A stretch of DNA of 64,000 bases from Polaribacter sp. (lineage in GTDB: Bacteria > Bacteroidota > Bacteroidia > Flavobacteriales > Flavobacteriaceae), in NCBI RefSeq assembly GCF_024639685.1, contig NZ_JAHEHX010000018.1, positions 1 through 64,000 of the forward strand, written 5' to 3'. The position numbers and the translations under genes are program-made. Shown one piece after another: positions 33,432 through 41,740 of the stretch (positions are counted from its first letter, which is position 1; each line of letters opens with the position of its first letter). The notes under the pieces were generated by a model. That model worked only from the letters and a program-made list of their open reading frames with translations. It was not told the origin of the DNA and made no database searches.

Positions 33432-34981
33432 AGTGCTAAAGTTTGGTGTTGGTATTCTAGTTTGGCATCTCTTCTTCCTATAGAAAAATAAATTCTAGAA
33501 GCTTCGGTGATTTCTTTAGGGAAACCGTATAAATCGTCCAATACATCTTCTTCAAAAGGTATTCTACCAGCGTTTAAAAATGGATGTAAAAAAGCAAAAG
33601 CTTCGTGAACATATTCCATGGGGTATTCGTGCTCATCGGCAAACCGCCTGGCTACAACAATTTCTTTGTTGGAAATCTCTTTTAGCAAATGAGTAATGAT
33701 CTTTTTAATTAATGTATACTGCTCCAGCTCATTGTTAAATTCTTTATTAGGTCCTTTATACCTAAGGTAGTTATCCAAAAGCGGCACCCATTCTTTTTCT
33801 TTGGGTAGATAGGTTTTGCTTTCGATTGCATTGGAATCGTTGAAAAACTGATCCATCCAGGTGAAGTGAACGCCAAAAGCAATGAATAATATACTGTTTT
33901 CGTAAAAAAAATCTACTAAGTGCAATAAATGATCCGACTGAAATAGTGATAGGTGGATGTCTTTAATGATAATTACAGGTTGCTTACTGCATTTTTTTCG
34001 GAGTTCTTTTACTGCCTTAAAGTTGTCGCTACTGTATTTTGTGGTTCCGGTTTCAGTTGCAAGTGTACTTATTAGCTTACCTAATAAAAAGTTGGAGGTA
34101 AAGGTAATTCCCTCCCTATCTAGTGCTAAAAACTGAGGAACGTGAGTACCTGATTTTTTTAATTGCGCACATAGATTGGCTATTTGCTCATTTACATTTT
34201 CATTCGGTCTGTGCCAATAGGCCAATGCACCTTGAGATTTATCGTTGGCAAACTTGGCAACTTGGCTATTTACTTTCTGTTTGGTAAGGTTTTTTGCTAA
34301 CCAAGCATCTTGTTCTTTACTAAAATCATCAGAAAGTTGGTGGCGAATGGTGAGTGATAGCTGTCCAAAGGCATGCGCATTTTGCATCAGTGGCCACTCC
34401 TCATCTAAAATACCCCATCTTCCGCTGTAGACAGTGAGCTTATCTTGTTTCGAGATAAAATGAAAGCTGTCGTCTTTAAATAGTGAAAATACGTTTGCTT
34501 TGTTCAGTTGGGAAATTACTTCAGCCACATGACTGGCTTCTTTATGGTTTCTTTCAGGAGGTAATAAGAAAAAGCCGTGCATTACCTCATTTCTTAGCAG
34601 GGCTAAGTGGTGTACGTGGGAATTTAGCTGCTCTGTTTTTCCATTTTTCTCCCAAAAAAGTGGATAAAGTATTTTGGCTTCTTTGGTATCTAGTTCCTTG
34701 ATCATGTTAGCTGCCCAGCGGTAAAGTGGACCTGCATTGTAAGCATGGCTTTTGGATGTAAAAAGTTGCAATAGGAAATCGTTGTATACCGACTTTTGAT
34801 TGGGTTGGTTAAGGTAAGCTGCCATCCCAAGCGCTGCCAATTCTAAAAGGACGGCCTCACTTAGTTCAACCAGTTCATCAGCTACATACGCTTCATCTTC
34901 ATTGAGCACTTCGTAAATGGCCTCTTTAAGGGCTAATGGTAAGTTTATTTTGTATAGTTGAGCTAGTAGTTTGTTATCCAT
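33428..34981 (-). CDS. HEPN-like protein with degenerate P-loop-like C-terminal half
   Basis: 517 residues. The helical N-terminus carries 'LRNEVMHGF' (R130, H135), again the HEPN RNxxxH signature, in the same relative position as in the next gene. The second half has 'QPVIIIKDIHLSLF' like a Walker B strand and 'FIAFGVHFTWMDQFF' like the following strand, but no convincing Walker A Gly-Lys-Thr/Ser, so nucleotide hydrolysis is doubtful. It appears to be a diverged, ATPase-dead paralogue of the HEPN/NACHT protein, or its partner. First gene of the operon, with G+C visibly higher than the surroundings. It probably forms a heteromeric effector with the next protein. Confidence 0.6.
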   Translation of the reverse strand: MDNKLLAQLYKINLPLALKEAIYEVLNEDEAYVADELVELSEAVLLELAALGMAAYLNQPNQKSVYNDFLLQLFTSKSHAYNAGPLYRWAANMIKELDTKEAKILYPLFWEKNGKTEQLNSHVHHLALLRNEVMHGFFLLPPERNHKEASHVAEVISQLNKANVFSLFKDDSFHFISKQDKLTVYSGRWGILDEEWPLMQNAHAFGQLSLTIRHQLSDDFSKEQDAWLAKNLTKQKVNSQVAKFANDKSQGALAYWHRPNENVNEQIANLCAQLKKSGTHVPQFLALDREGITFTSNFLLGKLISTLATETGTTKYSSDNFKAVKELRKKCSKQPVIIIKDIHLSLFQSDHLLHLVDFFYENSILFIAFGVHFTWMDQFFNDSNAIESKTYLPKEKEWVPLLDNYLRYKGPNKEFNNELEQYTLIKKIITHLLKEISNKEIVVARRFADEHEYPMEYVHEAFAFLHPFLNAGRIPFEEDVLDDLYGFPKEITEASRIYFSIGRRDAKLEYQHQTLAL

Positions 34982-34999
34982 TTATATAAATTTAAAAAA

Positions 35000-35362
35000 T
35001 TATGCCCTTGCACTTATCCTCCTCCAGTCTTTAATATCTAATACTTCACTTAGCATATCTAATTTTTTTTCACTATGATCTTTTTCAAAAAAACAAGCTA
35101 TTTTGGCTTGGTGAAAGAGTATATTAAATAGGTATTGAGTGTATTCTGAATAGTTATATAATGCATTACAATCACCTTCTACACAATAGTAAGTATAACG
35201 CACCCCATCTTCATAGAGATACATTGTGTTTCCAGCTGGAACAGTCCCTTCTATAAGCCATTTACCCTCAATTGTATAAGCCGGTAATGGATTGTCTTCA
35301 GAATCATCATCACTACTACAAGCGAAGATTAATAAAGCAGAGAATAAGAGTAGTTTTTTCAT
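35000..35362 (-). CDS. Chimeric short lipoprotein
   Basis: 120 residues. The first half is a standard Bacteroidetes lipoprotein (MKKLLLFSALLIFACSSDDDS) leading into 'YTIEGKWLIEGTVPAGNTMYLYEDGV', the first strands of a lipocalin-like domain. The second half changes character to a helical, charged tail (EKDHSEKKLDMLSEVL, then DWRRISARA) with higher G+C, unlike lipocalin strands. I read it as a fusion made when a lipoprotein gene was joined to the 3' end of an unrelated gene. It ends 19 bases upstream of the HEPN operon, in the same direction. Function doubtful. Confidence 0.5.
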   Translation of the reverse strand: MKKLLLFSALLIFACSSDDDSEDNPLPAYTIEGKWLIEGTVPAGNTMYLYEDGVRYTYYCVEGDCNALYNYSEYTQYLFNILFHQAKIACFFEKDHSEKKLDMLSEVLDIKDWRRISARA

Positions 35363-35414
35363 TTTAATTAAATTGGTTTATACTTCGAATATAAGAATTA
35401 TAAACTTCACCTGC

Positions 35415-35468
35415 TTAAGAGGTTTAGAAATAGCTGAACTGAAAGATGAGGATATGCCTATGGTTTAG
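35415..35468 (+). pseudogene. Gene-tail remnant R1, copy 3
   Basis: Codons LRGLEIAELKDEDMPMV followed by TAG. Against copy 2 the differences are TTG/CTG, AAG/AAA, GAG/GAT and GAA/GAG: three synonymous and one conservative. It lies 52 bases before the chimeric lipoprotein start. In the rest of 35469-35637 I see no gene. Confidence 0.5.
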
Positions 35469-35637
35469 GCGTTCTTTTCATAATCTCAAATCATAATACT
35501 ATTTCTGATGTGGTATAGTACAATGTGGTGGTTTAATTGTAGGTACTTTTTTGCTTTTGAACGTTATTCGAGATGTTCCCTAATGTAGTAATCAGCATAG
35601 ATAAATTCATCCAATATCCAAATAGTTGAAACTCTTT

Positions 35638-35976
35638 TTACTTGGAAAGCTTCCGTGTTTCTTTTAGTTTCTTTCTACAATTTAATTTAAATCGTTTCGA
35701 ATTAACTGCAAGACTTAAATGTAATATAGAGTCAACAGCACGGCGATACTTTTTACGACCAATATTTCTAATTTCTTTCTTTTTTAATTTGTATAGTTTC
35801 TTATCAATTAGTTTAAATTTCTGTCTCATAACTTCCAACTCTTCACAGTCAGCATTCCTAATCTGCTCTTTTATGCTATTTGGGATGTTGTAACGCTTTG
35901 TATTAAGCCAAACTTCAGGAGACCCACCACAAGAGAATAATAAAATAGTTAATGAAAGTAAGAGTAGTTTTTTCAT
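35638..35976 (-). CDS. Small basic lipoprotein
   Basis: 112 residues with a lipoprotein signal (MKKLLLLSLTILLFSCGG) followed by a highly basic helical body (KLIDKKLYKLKKKEIRNIGRKKYRRAVD) containing two further cysteines (NADCEEL, KLNCRKK). Not recognised. It is transcribed alone between two coding tails. Confidence 0.5.
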   Translation of the reverse strand: MKKLLLLSLTILLFSCGGSPEVWLNTKRYNIPNSIKEQIRNADCEELEVMRQKFKLIDKKLYKLKKKEIRNIGRKKYRRAVDSILHLSLAVNSKRFKLNCRKKLKETRKLSK

Positions 35977-36020
35977 AACAAATAGTTTTTCTCAAATATA
36001 TAAAAATTCAAGCTTTGTAG

Positions 36021-36098
36021 TGTAGAAAGAATGGTGCAGGAGAGAATTACGAAGAACCTACACCAATACCACTAATGGATAAAAGAAAAAAGAATTAA
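36021..36098 (+). pseudogene. Gene-tail remnant R3
   Basis: A plus-strand frame reading KNGAGENYEEPTPIPLMDK and a basic end, closed by TAA, with a stop just upstream and no start codon. It is composed like the disordered end of a larger protein. Parent gene not identified; seen once only. Confidence 0.3.
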
Positions 36099-36114
36099 AT
36101 CAAAACAAAACAAA

Positions 36115-36252
36115 CTATTCTAAATCTTTCTTTATATCTTGTTGTACTTTGTCCCACAACTCTTGTTTCTTAACTTCTTGTCTATCTGTATTTTGTTCTA
36201 CTGTACTAACTCTAATATAATTTGCTGTCATAATTTTTCTGTATGTTTGCAT
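36115..36252 (-). pseudogene. Serine recombinase (resolvase) N-terminal fragment
   Basis: 45 codons, or 38 from the inner ATG at 36231. 'MTANYIRVSTVEQNTDRQE' is the start of a resolvase/invertase catalytic domain: Tyr-x-Arg-Val-Ser-Thr with the nucleophile Ser, then the '.Q....RQ' helix. A normal protein needs about 180 residues; after 20 residues this one runs into an unrelated charged tail (KKQELWDKVQQDIKKD) and stops. It is therefore the remains of a mobile-element recombinase. Confidence 0.7.
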
Positions 36253-36285
36253 TGTAATTATTCATTTAATTACGGGGTTGATTTT

Positions 36286-36327
36286 AGGGGTGTGGTTTGT
36301 AGGTAGACCGTTAGCACCCCTTTTTTA
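36286..36327 (+). terminator. GC-rich hairpin with T run
   Basis: AGGGGTG pairs with CACCCCT around a 28-base loop, followed by TTTTTT on the plus strand. No intact plus-strand gene precedes it, only R3 and an antisense recombinase fragment, so it is probably a left-over terminator of a lost gene. An internal pairing in the loop is possible. Confidence 0.45.
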
Positions 36328-36338
36328 TTCTTATCCGT

Positions 36339-36773
36339 TTAATCTCCTTTTTTGTAGTGTTCTACTAAATAAGTTTTTTCACAATAGAAATTCATATAAA
36401 ATTCACTATAAGAATTAGGTGTAGGCATTTTCATTTCAATTTGAAAGAAATTAAGTTGTTCTTCATATAAAACCTTATTAGATTTGTCGTATAATACAAG
36501 AGCTTTTTCACCAATTGTTTCACTTTCACAATCAATCTTCTGTAAAGTAACTTGTGTTTTAACCTTACCTTCATAACCATCAAATTCTTTTTCTTCTGGA
36601 AGAATTATTTTATACCAAACATAACCCTCTTTAGCTATCTTGTAATAAAGTTCTTTGCCATCTTCTTCTGTTTCAATGTACTTATAGCCATCATATTCTT
36701 TATTAAATTCTTTGTCTTGTGTATATCCAATAACTGTTATTAGAAATACTACTACTGTTATTATTTTTCTCAT
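36339..36773 (-). CDS. Exported protein of unknown function
   Basis: 144 residues: signal peptide MRKIITVVVFLITVIGYTQ, then an acidic beta-rich protein (YIETEEDGKELYYKIAKEGYVWYKIIL, KTQVTLQKIDC) with two cysteines that could form a disulfide. No family recognised. Periplasmic or outer-membrane-associated location is likely. Monocistronic by its surroundings. Confidence 0.55.
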   Translation of the reverse strand: MRKIITVVVFLITVIGYTQDKEFNKEYDGYKYIETEEDGKELYYKIAKEGYVWYKIILPEEKEFDGYEGKVKTQVTLQKIDCESETIGEKALVLYDKSNKVLYEEQLNFFQIEMKMPTPNSYSEFYMNFYCEKTYLVEHYKKGD

Positions 36774-36785
36774 CTTTATTAGTTT

Positions 36786-36917
36786 TTAATCGTAATGTTC
36801 TTCAACTCTTCCTTCTATAACCTCCCCCATAGTAATAAACTCTTCCTGAAAATCTTGAATTTTATAATTATTAATCGTTAATAAATATTCAGAGTTGTAC
36901 AACGCAACGTCAATCAT
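36786..36917 (-). CDS. Possible small protein or 3' remnant
   Basis: A minus-strand frame MIDVALYNSEYLLTINNYK, then QDFQEEFITMGEVIEGRVEEH up to TAA, 43 residues from the only ATG. The open frame continues upstream about 15 codons (TFTFEDERLRY) to a stop near 36963 without another start. Codon use looks protein-like, so it may be another body-less tail. Apart from this and a terminator, 36774-37183 shows nothing. Confidence 0.35.
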   Translation of the reverse strand: MIDVALYNSEYLLTINNYKIQDFQEEFITMGEVIEGRVEEHYD

Positions 36918-37124
36918 ATATCTTAATCTCTCATCTTCAAAAGTAAAAGTTCGCTTATAGAATTAAATATCTTCATTTACTTTTAATCATTATTGAGAGC
37001 CTATATTTCTCAAAAATAAGAAAAATAAAATTTTAGAGGTGTATTGGTTAAATAAAGGTTTCAATTTGTATTGATAAATGGAAAAATACTATAGGTAATA
37101 TTGAAGATGATAAAATTTTTAATA

Positions 37125-37155
37125 ATAAAAAAACACCTACATTTCTGTAAGTGTT
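37125..37155 (-). terminator. Terminator of the OmpW-like barrel gene
   Basis: A 9-bp stem with one mismatch (AACACCTAC/GTAAGTGTT), a 6-base loop and a minus-strand T run, 28 bases after the stop codon. Confidence 0.65.
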
Positions 37156-37183
37156 CTTTATTTAGAAAAATTAATTACTAATT

Positions 37184-37705
37184 TTAGAAGTTGTATCTTA
37201 TACCAAGAGATAATTTAAAAATACTCTCAGATACATCATCTGCAGTATAGTTTAAGTAATCTGCATTTGCAGCAACACCCCATTTTCCTCCTAAAGAAAA
37301 ATTGTAAGTAGCTCCTAAAATAAAACCAGAGTCAGCATCAGAAGTTACTTCTGTTCCATAACCCTCTACAACCGTTGAAACAAAAGCGTATTGTGGCTTT
37401 ATATCAAAAGCTCCGAAAGAAATCATAGGACCTATGCCTAAATAACCTACTCCAGCTATAATCTCATCATCATCGGAAGCCACGTGACCACTTGCGCCCC
37501 AATTTAATGTTGCACCCCAAGTTTCATTAAAGCGATAACCTGCGTTAATTAGCCCAAGCTCTAAGCCTGAGTCAACTACATCAGCTAAATCACCAGTTGG
37601 TGCTGCAACACCTGAACTAACACCAATATACCCTTTAGAGTCCTGCGCAAAAGACTGAGTAATAGATAAAGTGACAATTGTTAATAATAAAAATACTTTT
37701 TTCAT
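37184..37705 (-). CDS. Outer-membrane beta-barrel protein
   Basis: 173 residues: signal peptide MKKVFLLLTIVTLSITQSFAQ, then eight amphipathic strands rich in Gly, Tyr and aromatic ends (YIGVSSGVAAPTGDL, AGYRFNETWGATLNWGASG, KPQYAFVSTVV) and the closing 'FKLSLGIRYNF', whose final Phe is the usual BamA recognition residue. It fits the small 'OMP_b-brl' barrel family of Bacteroidetes. Ligand unknown. Its promoter region adjoins R1 copy 4. Confidence 0.75.
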   Translation of the reverse strand: MKKVFLLLTIVTLSITQSFAQDSKGYIGVSSGVAAPTGDLADVVDSGLELGLINAGYRFNETWGATLNWGASGHVASDDDEIIAGVGYLGIGPMISFGAFDIKPQYAFVSTVVEGYGTEVTSDADSGFILGATYNFSLGGKWGVAANADYLNYTADDVSESIFKLSLGIRYNF

Positions 37706-37765
37706 TTTAATTTGTTTTTATATTATTATCAATATACGAATTATTTTTCGATTATCTAAATTATT

Positions 37766-37816
37766 TTTTAGAAAATAGCTGAATTGAAGGAGGAAGATAT
37801 GCCTATGGTTTATTAG
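37766..37816 (+). pseudogene. Gene-tail remnant R1, copy 4
   Basis: Same tail as copy 2 (AELKEEDMPMVY, TAG), with one extra A before it that breaks the frame. Homology with 869-1030 continues through the spacer to the terminator of the adjacent type IX protein gene. Confidence 0.55.
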
Positions 37817-37959
37817 TTATATTTCATAATCTCAGCCTATCATACAATTCAACAATATTCATTCTACGTTAACCACTTACATAATAATTGCAGACTTAAT
37901 AAAGCATAAAAAAACCCAAACATTTCTGCAAGGGCTTATTAAATTATTTTAAGTCTGTC

Positions 37960-39690
37960 TTAATTCTTTATAAATTTTCTATTGGTTTGCCCAACACCAT
38001 CTGATATTCTAATCAGATACACACCGCTTGGCAATGCTTGTACATTGATGTTGTTTGTATTCTTTATAGAAAGCACTTCTTTGCCTAATACATTGTAAAT
38101 TGATACTGATATCGGAGTATCATTCCCTGAAATAATTAAACTATTCTCTACAGGGTTAGGATAAATAGAAATATCTGTTAAGTTTTTGTCGTCTATTGAG
38201 GCTGTAGAACAGTTTAAACCTGCATCTTCAATAGTCCACCCATAGGTGTCTATTATACTTTGTCTCGCATCTCCAGCAGTACAATACTGAAAATTAGGAT
38301 TATTAAGCGTAACACCTTGTTGTAATGTTAATGAAGACCAACCTATTAAAAGTGCATCGTAATTTTCTACAGAGAAACCTGTCACACCTTCAAATAAACT
38401 ATCCATATTAGTAACATTACTTACATCCCAAGAACCAATATCTTGATTGAAAGAGGTTGCATTATAAAACATTCTCCTCATCGTAGTTACACTACTTACA
38501 TCCCAAGAACCAATATCTTGATTAAAACTACTCGCATAACTAAACATTCTAGATATATCAATCACATTACTTACATCCCAAGCACTGATGTCTTGATTGA
38601 AAGAATTAGCGCCAGTAAACATACTTGAAATATTAGTTACACTACTTACATCCCAACCACTTATATCTTGATTAAAACTTCTAGCAAAATAAAACATAAG
38701 GTTCATTGTTTGAACATTACTAACATCCCAAGCACTAATGTCTCCGTTAAAAACTGTTTCTCTAAATGCTTCACTCATATCTGTCACATTACTAACATCC
38801 CAATCTGGCATTGCACCATACTCACTATCACTACACATACCATCTACAGGATTAGTAAATAAACAATTGTTTATGGCATTTTGAAAATTAGCATCTGTAA
38901 TGGGGGTTAATTCATTTGAGTTATGACAACCTGCAGCTTTTCCTGCATCTTCAATAGTCCACCCATAGGTGTCTATTATACTTTGTCTCGCATCTCCAGC
39001 AGTACAATACTGAAAATTAGGATTATTAAGCGTAACACCTTGTTGTAATGTTAATGAAGACCAACCTATTAAAAGTGCATCGTAATTTTCTACAGAGAAA
39101 CCTGTCACACCTTCAAATAAACTATCCATATTAGTAACATTACTTACATCCCAAGAACCAATATCTTGATTGAAAGAGGTTGCATTATAAAACATTCTCC
39201 TCATCGTAGTTACACTACTTACATCCCAAGAACCAATATCTTGATTAAAACTACTCGCATAACTAAACATTCTAGATATATCAATCACATTACTTACATC
39301 CCAAGCACTGATGTCTTGATTGAAAGAATTAGCGCCAGTAAACATACTTGAAATATTAGTTACACTACTTACATCCCAACCACTTATATCTTGATTAAAA
39401 CTTCTAGCAAAATAAAACATAAGGTTCATTGTTTGAACATTACTAACATCCCAAGCACTAATGTCTCCGTTAAAAACTGTTTCTCTAAATGCTTCACTCA
39501 TATCTGTCACATTACTAACATCCCAATCTGGCATTGCACCATACTCACTATCACTACACATACCATCTACAGGATTAGTAAATAAACAATTGTTTATGGC
39601 ATTTTGAAAATTAGCATCTGTAATAGGGGTTTGTGCTTTGATATTTGCTGTAAATCCAATAACAAATAAAGTAAATAGTATTTTTTTCAT
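37960..39690 (-). CDS. Type IX-secreted DUF285 (BspA-like) surface protein with internal duplication
   Basis: 576 residues: signal peptide ([20 protein letters not shown]), then two almost identical ~230-residue blocks, each starting '[15 protein letters not shown]' and containing the DUF285 repeat 'FNQDI.sWDVSsVT.M..MF..A.s', about six copies per block. A type A sorting domain ([14 protein letters not shown] to the end) closes the protein. DUF285 proteins are exposed leucine-rich-like adhesins. The block duplication is 723 bases in period with almost no DNA differences, so very recent. Flanked by R1 and R2 tails. Confidence 0.85.
   Translation of the reverse strand: MKKILFTLFVIGFTANIKAQTPITDANFQNAINNCLFTNPVDGMCSDSEYGAMPDWDVSNVTDMSEAFRETVFNGDISAWDVSNVQTMNLMFYFARSFNQDISGWDVSSVTNISSMFTGANSFNQDISAWDVSNVIDISRMFSYASSFNQDIGSWDVSSVTTMRRMFYNATSFNQDIGSWDVSNVTNMDSLFEGVTGFSVENYDALLIGWSSLTLQQGVTLNNPNFQYCTAGDARQSIIDTYGWTIEDAGKAAGCHNSNELTPITDANFQNAINNCLFTNPVDGMCSDSEYGAMPDWDVSNVTDMSEAFRETVFNGDISAWDVSNVQTMNLMFYFARSFNQDISGWDVSSVTNISSMFTGANSFNQDISAWDVSNVIDISRMFSYASSFNQDIGSWDVSSVTTMRRMFYNATSFNQDIGSWDVSNVTNMDSLFEGVTGFSVENYDALLIGWSSLTLQQGVTLNNPNFQYCTAGDARQSIIDTYGWTIEDAGLNCSTASIDDKNLTDISIYPNPVENSLIISGNDTPISVSIYNVLGKEVLSIKNTNNINVQALPSGVYLIRISDGVGQTNRKFIKN
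38219..39631. repeat. Recent ~690-bp direct duplication inside the DUF285 gene
   Basis: 38219-38908 and 38942-39631 are identical by eye apart from single-base changes (for example 'aatgggggtt' against 'aataggggtt'), with a 33-base linker. The period of 723 bases is a multiple of three. Very recent duplication or gene conversion; assembly collapse or expansion should be kept in mind. Confidence 0.9.
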
Positions 39691-39708
39691 AATAATCTAA
39701 ATTTTAAT

Positions 39709-39716
39709 TAAATATA
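39709..39716 (-). promoter_or_regulatory. -7 box of the duplicated DUF285 gene
   Basis: Minus-strand TATATTTA, one base off the TAnnTTTG consensus, 19 bases before the start codon. A second TATATTTA lies about ten bases upstream. The R2 copy b tail begins immediately behind. Confidence 0.4.
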
Positions 39717-39734
39717 ATTAAATATAATTAAATT

Positions 39735-39800
39735 TATATATCTCCTTTAAATACACTAACATAAGTATCTGTAACTTCTCCTTTACCATCTAAAACTTCT
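39735..39800 (-). pseudogene. Gene-tail remnant R2, copy b
   Basis: Minus-strand codons [20 protein letters not shown] followed by TAA; no gene body. Most diverged of the three R2 copies. Confidence 0.5.
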
Positions 39801-39838
39801 ATTTAAATACTTACGTAATAATTTCAAACTTTTGGGCA

Positions 39839-39868
39839 TAAAAAAACCCAAACATTGCTGAATGGGTT
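39839..39868 (-). terminator. Terminator of the LamG/DUF285 gene
   Basis: The same hairpin as at 1014-1044 (AACCCA/TGGGTT, 12-base loop, T run on the minus strand), 24 bases after the stop codon. Confidence 0.65.
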
Positions 39869-39891
39869 GTTTATAGTATTTTAAGTCTGTC

Positions 39892-41670
39892 TTAATTCTT
39901 AATAAATTTTCTATTGGTTTGCCCAACACCATCTGATATTCTAATCACATACACACCGCTTGGTAATGCTTGTACATTGATGTTATTTGTATTCTTTATA
40001 GAAAGCACTTGTTTACCTAATACATTATAAATTGATACTGATATAGGAGTATCATTCCCTGAAATAATTAAACTATTCTCTACAGGGTTAGGATAAATAG
40101 AAATATTTGTTAAGTATTGGTCATTTATACTTGCAGTTGGACAACTACCCCAAACAGGTTTATTTTCTTCTGTTAATGGTGAATTAGAACTAAAACCATC
40201 AGGCTCTGAACTTATATTAGAAACACACCAATTAGATATGTCTTGATTGAAAGATGATGCAGAATTAAACATATAACCCATATCAGTAACACTACTCACA
40301 TCCCAAGAACCAATGTCTTGATTGAAAGATGATGCAAAATTAAACATTTGATCCATATTAGTCACACTACTCACATCCCAAGCACCTATATCTTGATTAA
40401 AAACGTATGCATCCAGAAACATAGCTCTCATATTTGTCACATTACTCACATCCCAAGAACCAATGTCTTGATTGAAAGATGATGCAAAATTAAACATTTG
40501 ATCCATATTAGTCACACTACTCACATCCCAAGAACCAATGTCTTGATTGAAAGATGATACATACGCAAACATATATCTCATATCAGTCACACTACTAACA
40601 TCCCAACCTCCAATGTCTTGATTGAAATATGATGCAGAATTAAACATATAACTCATATCAGTAACACTACTAACATCCCAAGCGCTAATGTCTCCGTTAA
40701 AAACTGTTTCTTCAAATGCTTCACTCATATCTGTCACATTACTAACATCCCAATCAGGCATTGCACCATATTCACTATCACTACACATTCCGTCTTCGGG
40801 GTTCGTTGATAAACAAGTGTTTATTGCCTCTTGAAAATTAGCATCTGTAATGGGGGTTTGTGTATTAGTTTCAGAATTATATAAATTAGCTATTTCTTCT
40901 TCTGTTAATGCTTTGTCCCAAATGCCGATGTCATCTATTTTAGCATCTGCATCGTACCACCAACCATTAGCTTGATTTGATACACCTATGGAGAGCCCAG
41001 AGGTTCCCACATTGTTCATCACAATATTTGATGAAGTGTTTGCAACCAGATTATTATTAATATATAATTTTAAATTTGTACCATCGTAAGTCATTATAAC
41101 GTGGTGCCAAGTGTTTAATGTCAGAGGCGAGTTGTTAGAAGCAATTACACTATTTTCTGGAAGGCTTTGAGACTGATTTGAACCTTGAGCTAAAATAAAC
41201 CCTCGAGTTCTGTTATCGTTAAAATCTAAACCCCAAACCTGACCATTAGGATTTGAATATCCATATTGAAATCTTGTAATAATCCTAGAGTTTTTATCAT
41301 TAGGATTTGCAGGGTCGTAATATGAACGCGGATAAACCCAAGCGCTTACGGTTAGATTACTTGAATTAAATTGCGATGAGTACGGAATGTAAATTTCATT
41401 ATTTCTCTGTCCCCAACTTTTTTCCTCCAAGTCAAAATCATAGGCAGAATTTGTTTGACCCAATCTATCATTTGTCAATTCTGTACTTCCGACTACAGTT
41501 CCATTGTTTCCATTACCACTTTCATCATTAGCATTTCCATTAAAAGGATAATAAGCTACTAAACCGTCTGTTGGAAAATAAGAAGGGACTTGTGCATTGA
41601 TATTTGCTGTAAATCCAATAACAAATAAAGTAAATAGTATTTTTTTCATAATAATCTCATTTTCAATCAA
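39892..41670 (-). CDS. Type IX-secreted LamG and DUF285 surface protein
   Basis: 592 residues. After a short lead the signal peptide is [20 protein letters not shown], the same as in the neighbouring DUF285 gene; the M at residue 9 is the likelier start. Residues about 40-265 are a LamG/concanavalin-like domain ([68 protein letters not shown]), which usually binds glycans. Then come seven to eight DUF285 repeats ([15 protein letters not shown]) and a type A sorting domain nearly identical to the neighbour's. Likely a surface adhesin. The high similarity at both ends marks duplication followed by domain gain or loss. Confidence 0.85.
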   Translation of the reverse strand: MIENEIIMKKILFTLFVIGFTANINAQVPSYFPTDGLVAYYPFNGNANDESGNGNNGTVVGSTELTNDRLGQTNSAYDFDLEEKSWGQRNNEIYIPYSSQFNSSNLTVSAWVYPRSYYDPANPNDKNSRIITRFQYGYSNPNGQVWGLDFNDNRTRGFILAQGSNQSQSLPENSVIASNNSPLTLNTWHHVIMTYDGTNLKLYINNNLVANTSSNIVMNNVGTSGLSIGVSNQANGWWYDADAKIDDIGIWDKALTEEEIANLYNSETNTQTPITDANFQEAINTCLSTNPEDGMCSDSEYGAMPDWDVSNVTDMSEAFEETVFNGDISAWDVSSVTDMSYMFNSASYFNQDIGGWDVSSVTDMRYMFAYVSSFNQDIGSWDVSSVTNMDQMFNFASSFNQDIGSWDVSNVTNMRAMFLDAYVFNQDIGAWDVSSVTNMDQMFNFASSFNQDIGSWDVSSVTDMGYMFNSASSFNQDISNWCVSNISSEPDGFSSNSPLTEENKPVWGSCPTASINDQYLTNISIYPNPVENSLIISGNDTPISVSIYNVLGKQVLSIKNTNNINVQALPSGVYVIRISDGVGQTNRKFIKN

Positions 41671-41675
41671 ATATA
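41668..41675 (-). promoter_or_regulatory. -7 box of the LamG/DUF285 gene
   Basis: Minus-strand TATATTTG, exact consensus, in the same context as 2813-2820. Confidence 0.5.
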
Positions 41676-41687
41676 ATAAAAAAACTA

Positions 41688-41740
41688 TTAGCCTTTGAAA
41701 ACACTAACATAGGTATCAGTAACTTCTTCTTTACCATCTA
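41688..41740 (-). pseudogene. Gene-tail remnant R2, copy c
   Basis: Minus-strand [16 protein letters not shown] followed by TAA, nearly identical to copy a at 2833-2890, including the bases between it and the promoter. Confidence 0.55.

Noticed and set aside
29604-34701. Several plus-strand ORFs of 60-72 residues
   Set aside because: Opposite-strand shadows of the long HEPN/NACHT genes, without starts, motifs or spacing of real genes.
35520-35637. Short minus-strand frames (MNLSMLITTLGN... and DEFIYADYYIREHLE)
   Set aside because: Two overlapping frames look equally plausible, and neither has repeat copies or a start signal.
38443-39585. Pairs of identical plus-strand ORFs in the DUF285 gene
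   Set aside because: Antisense shadows; their duplication merely reflects the 723-base period of the real gene.
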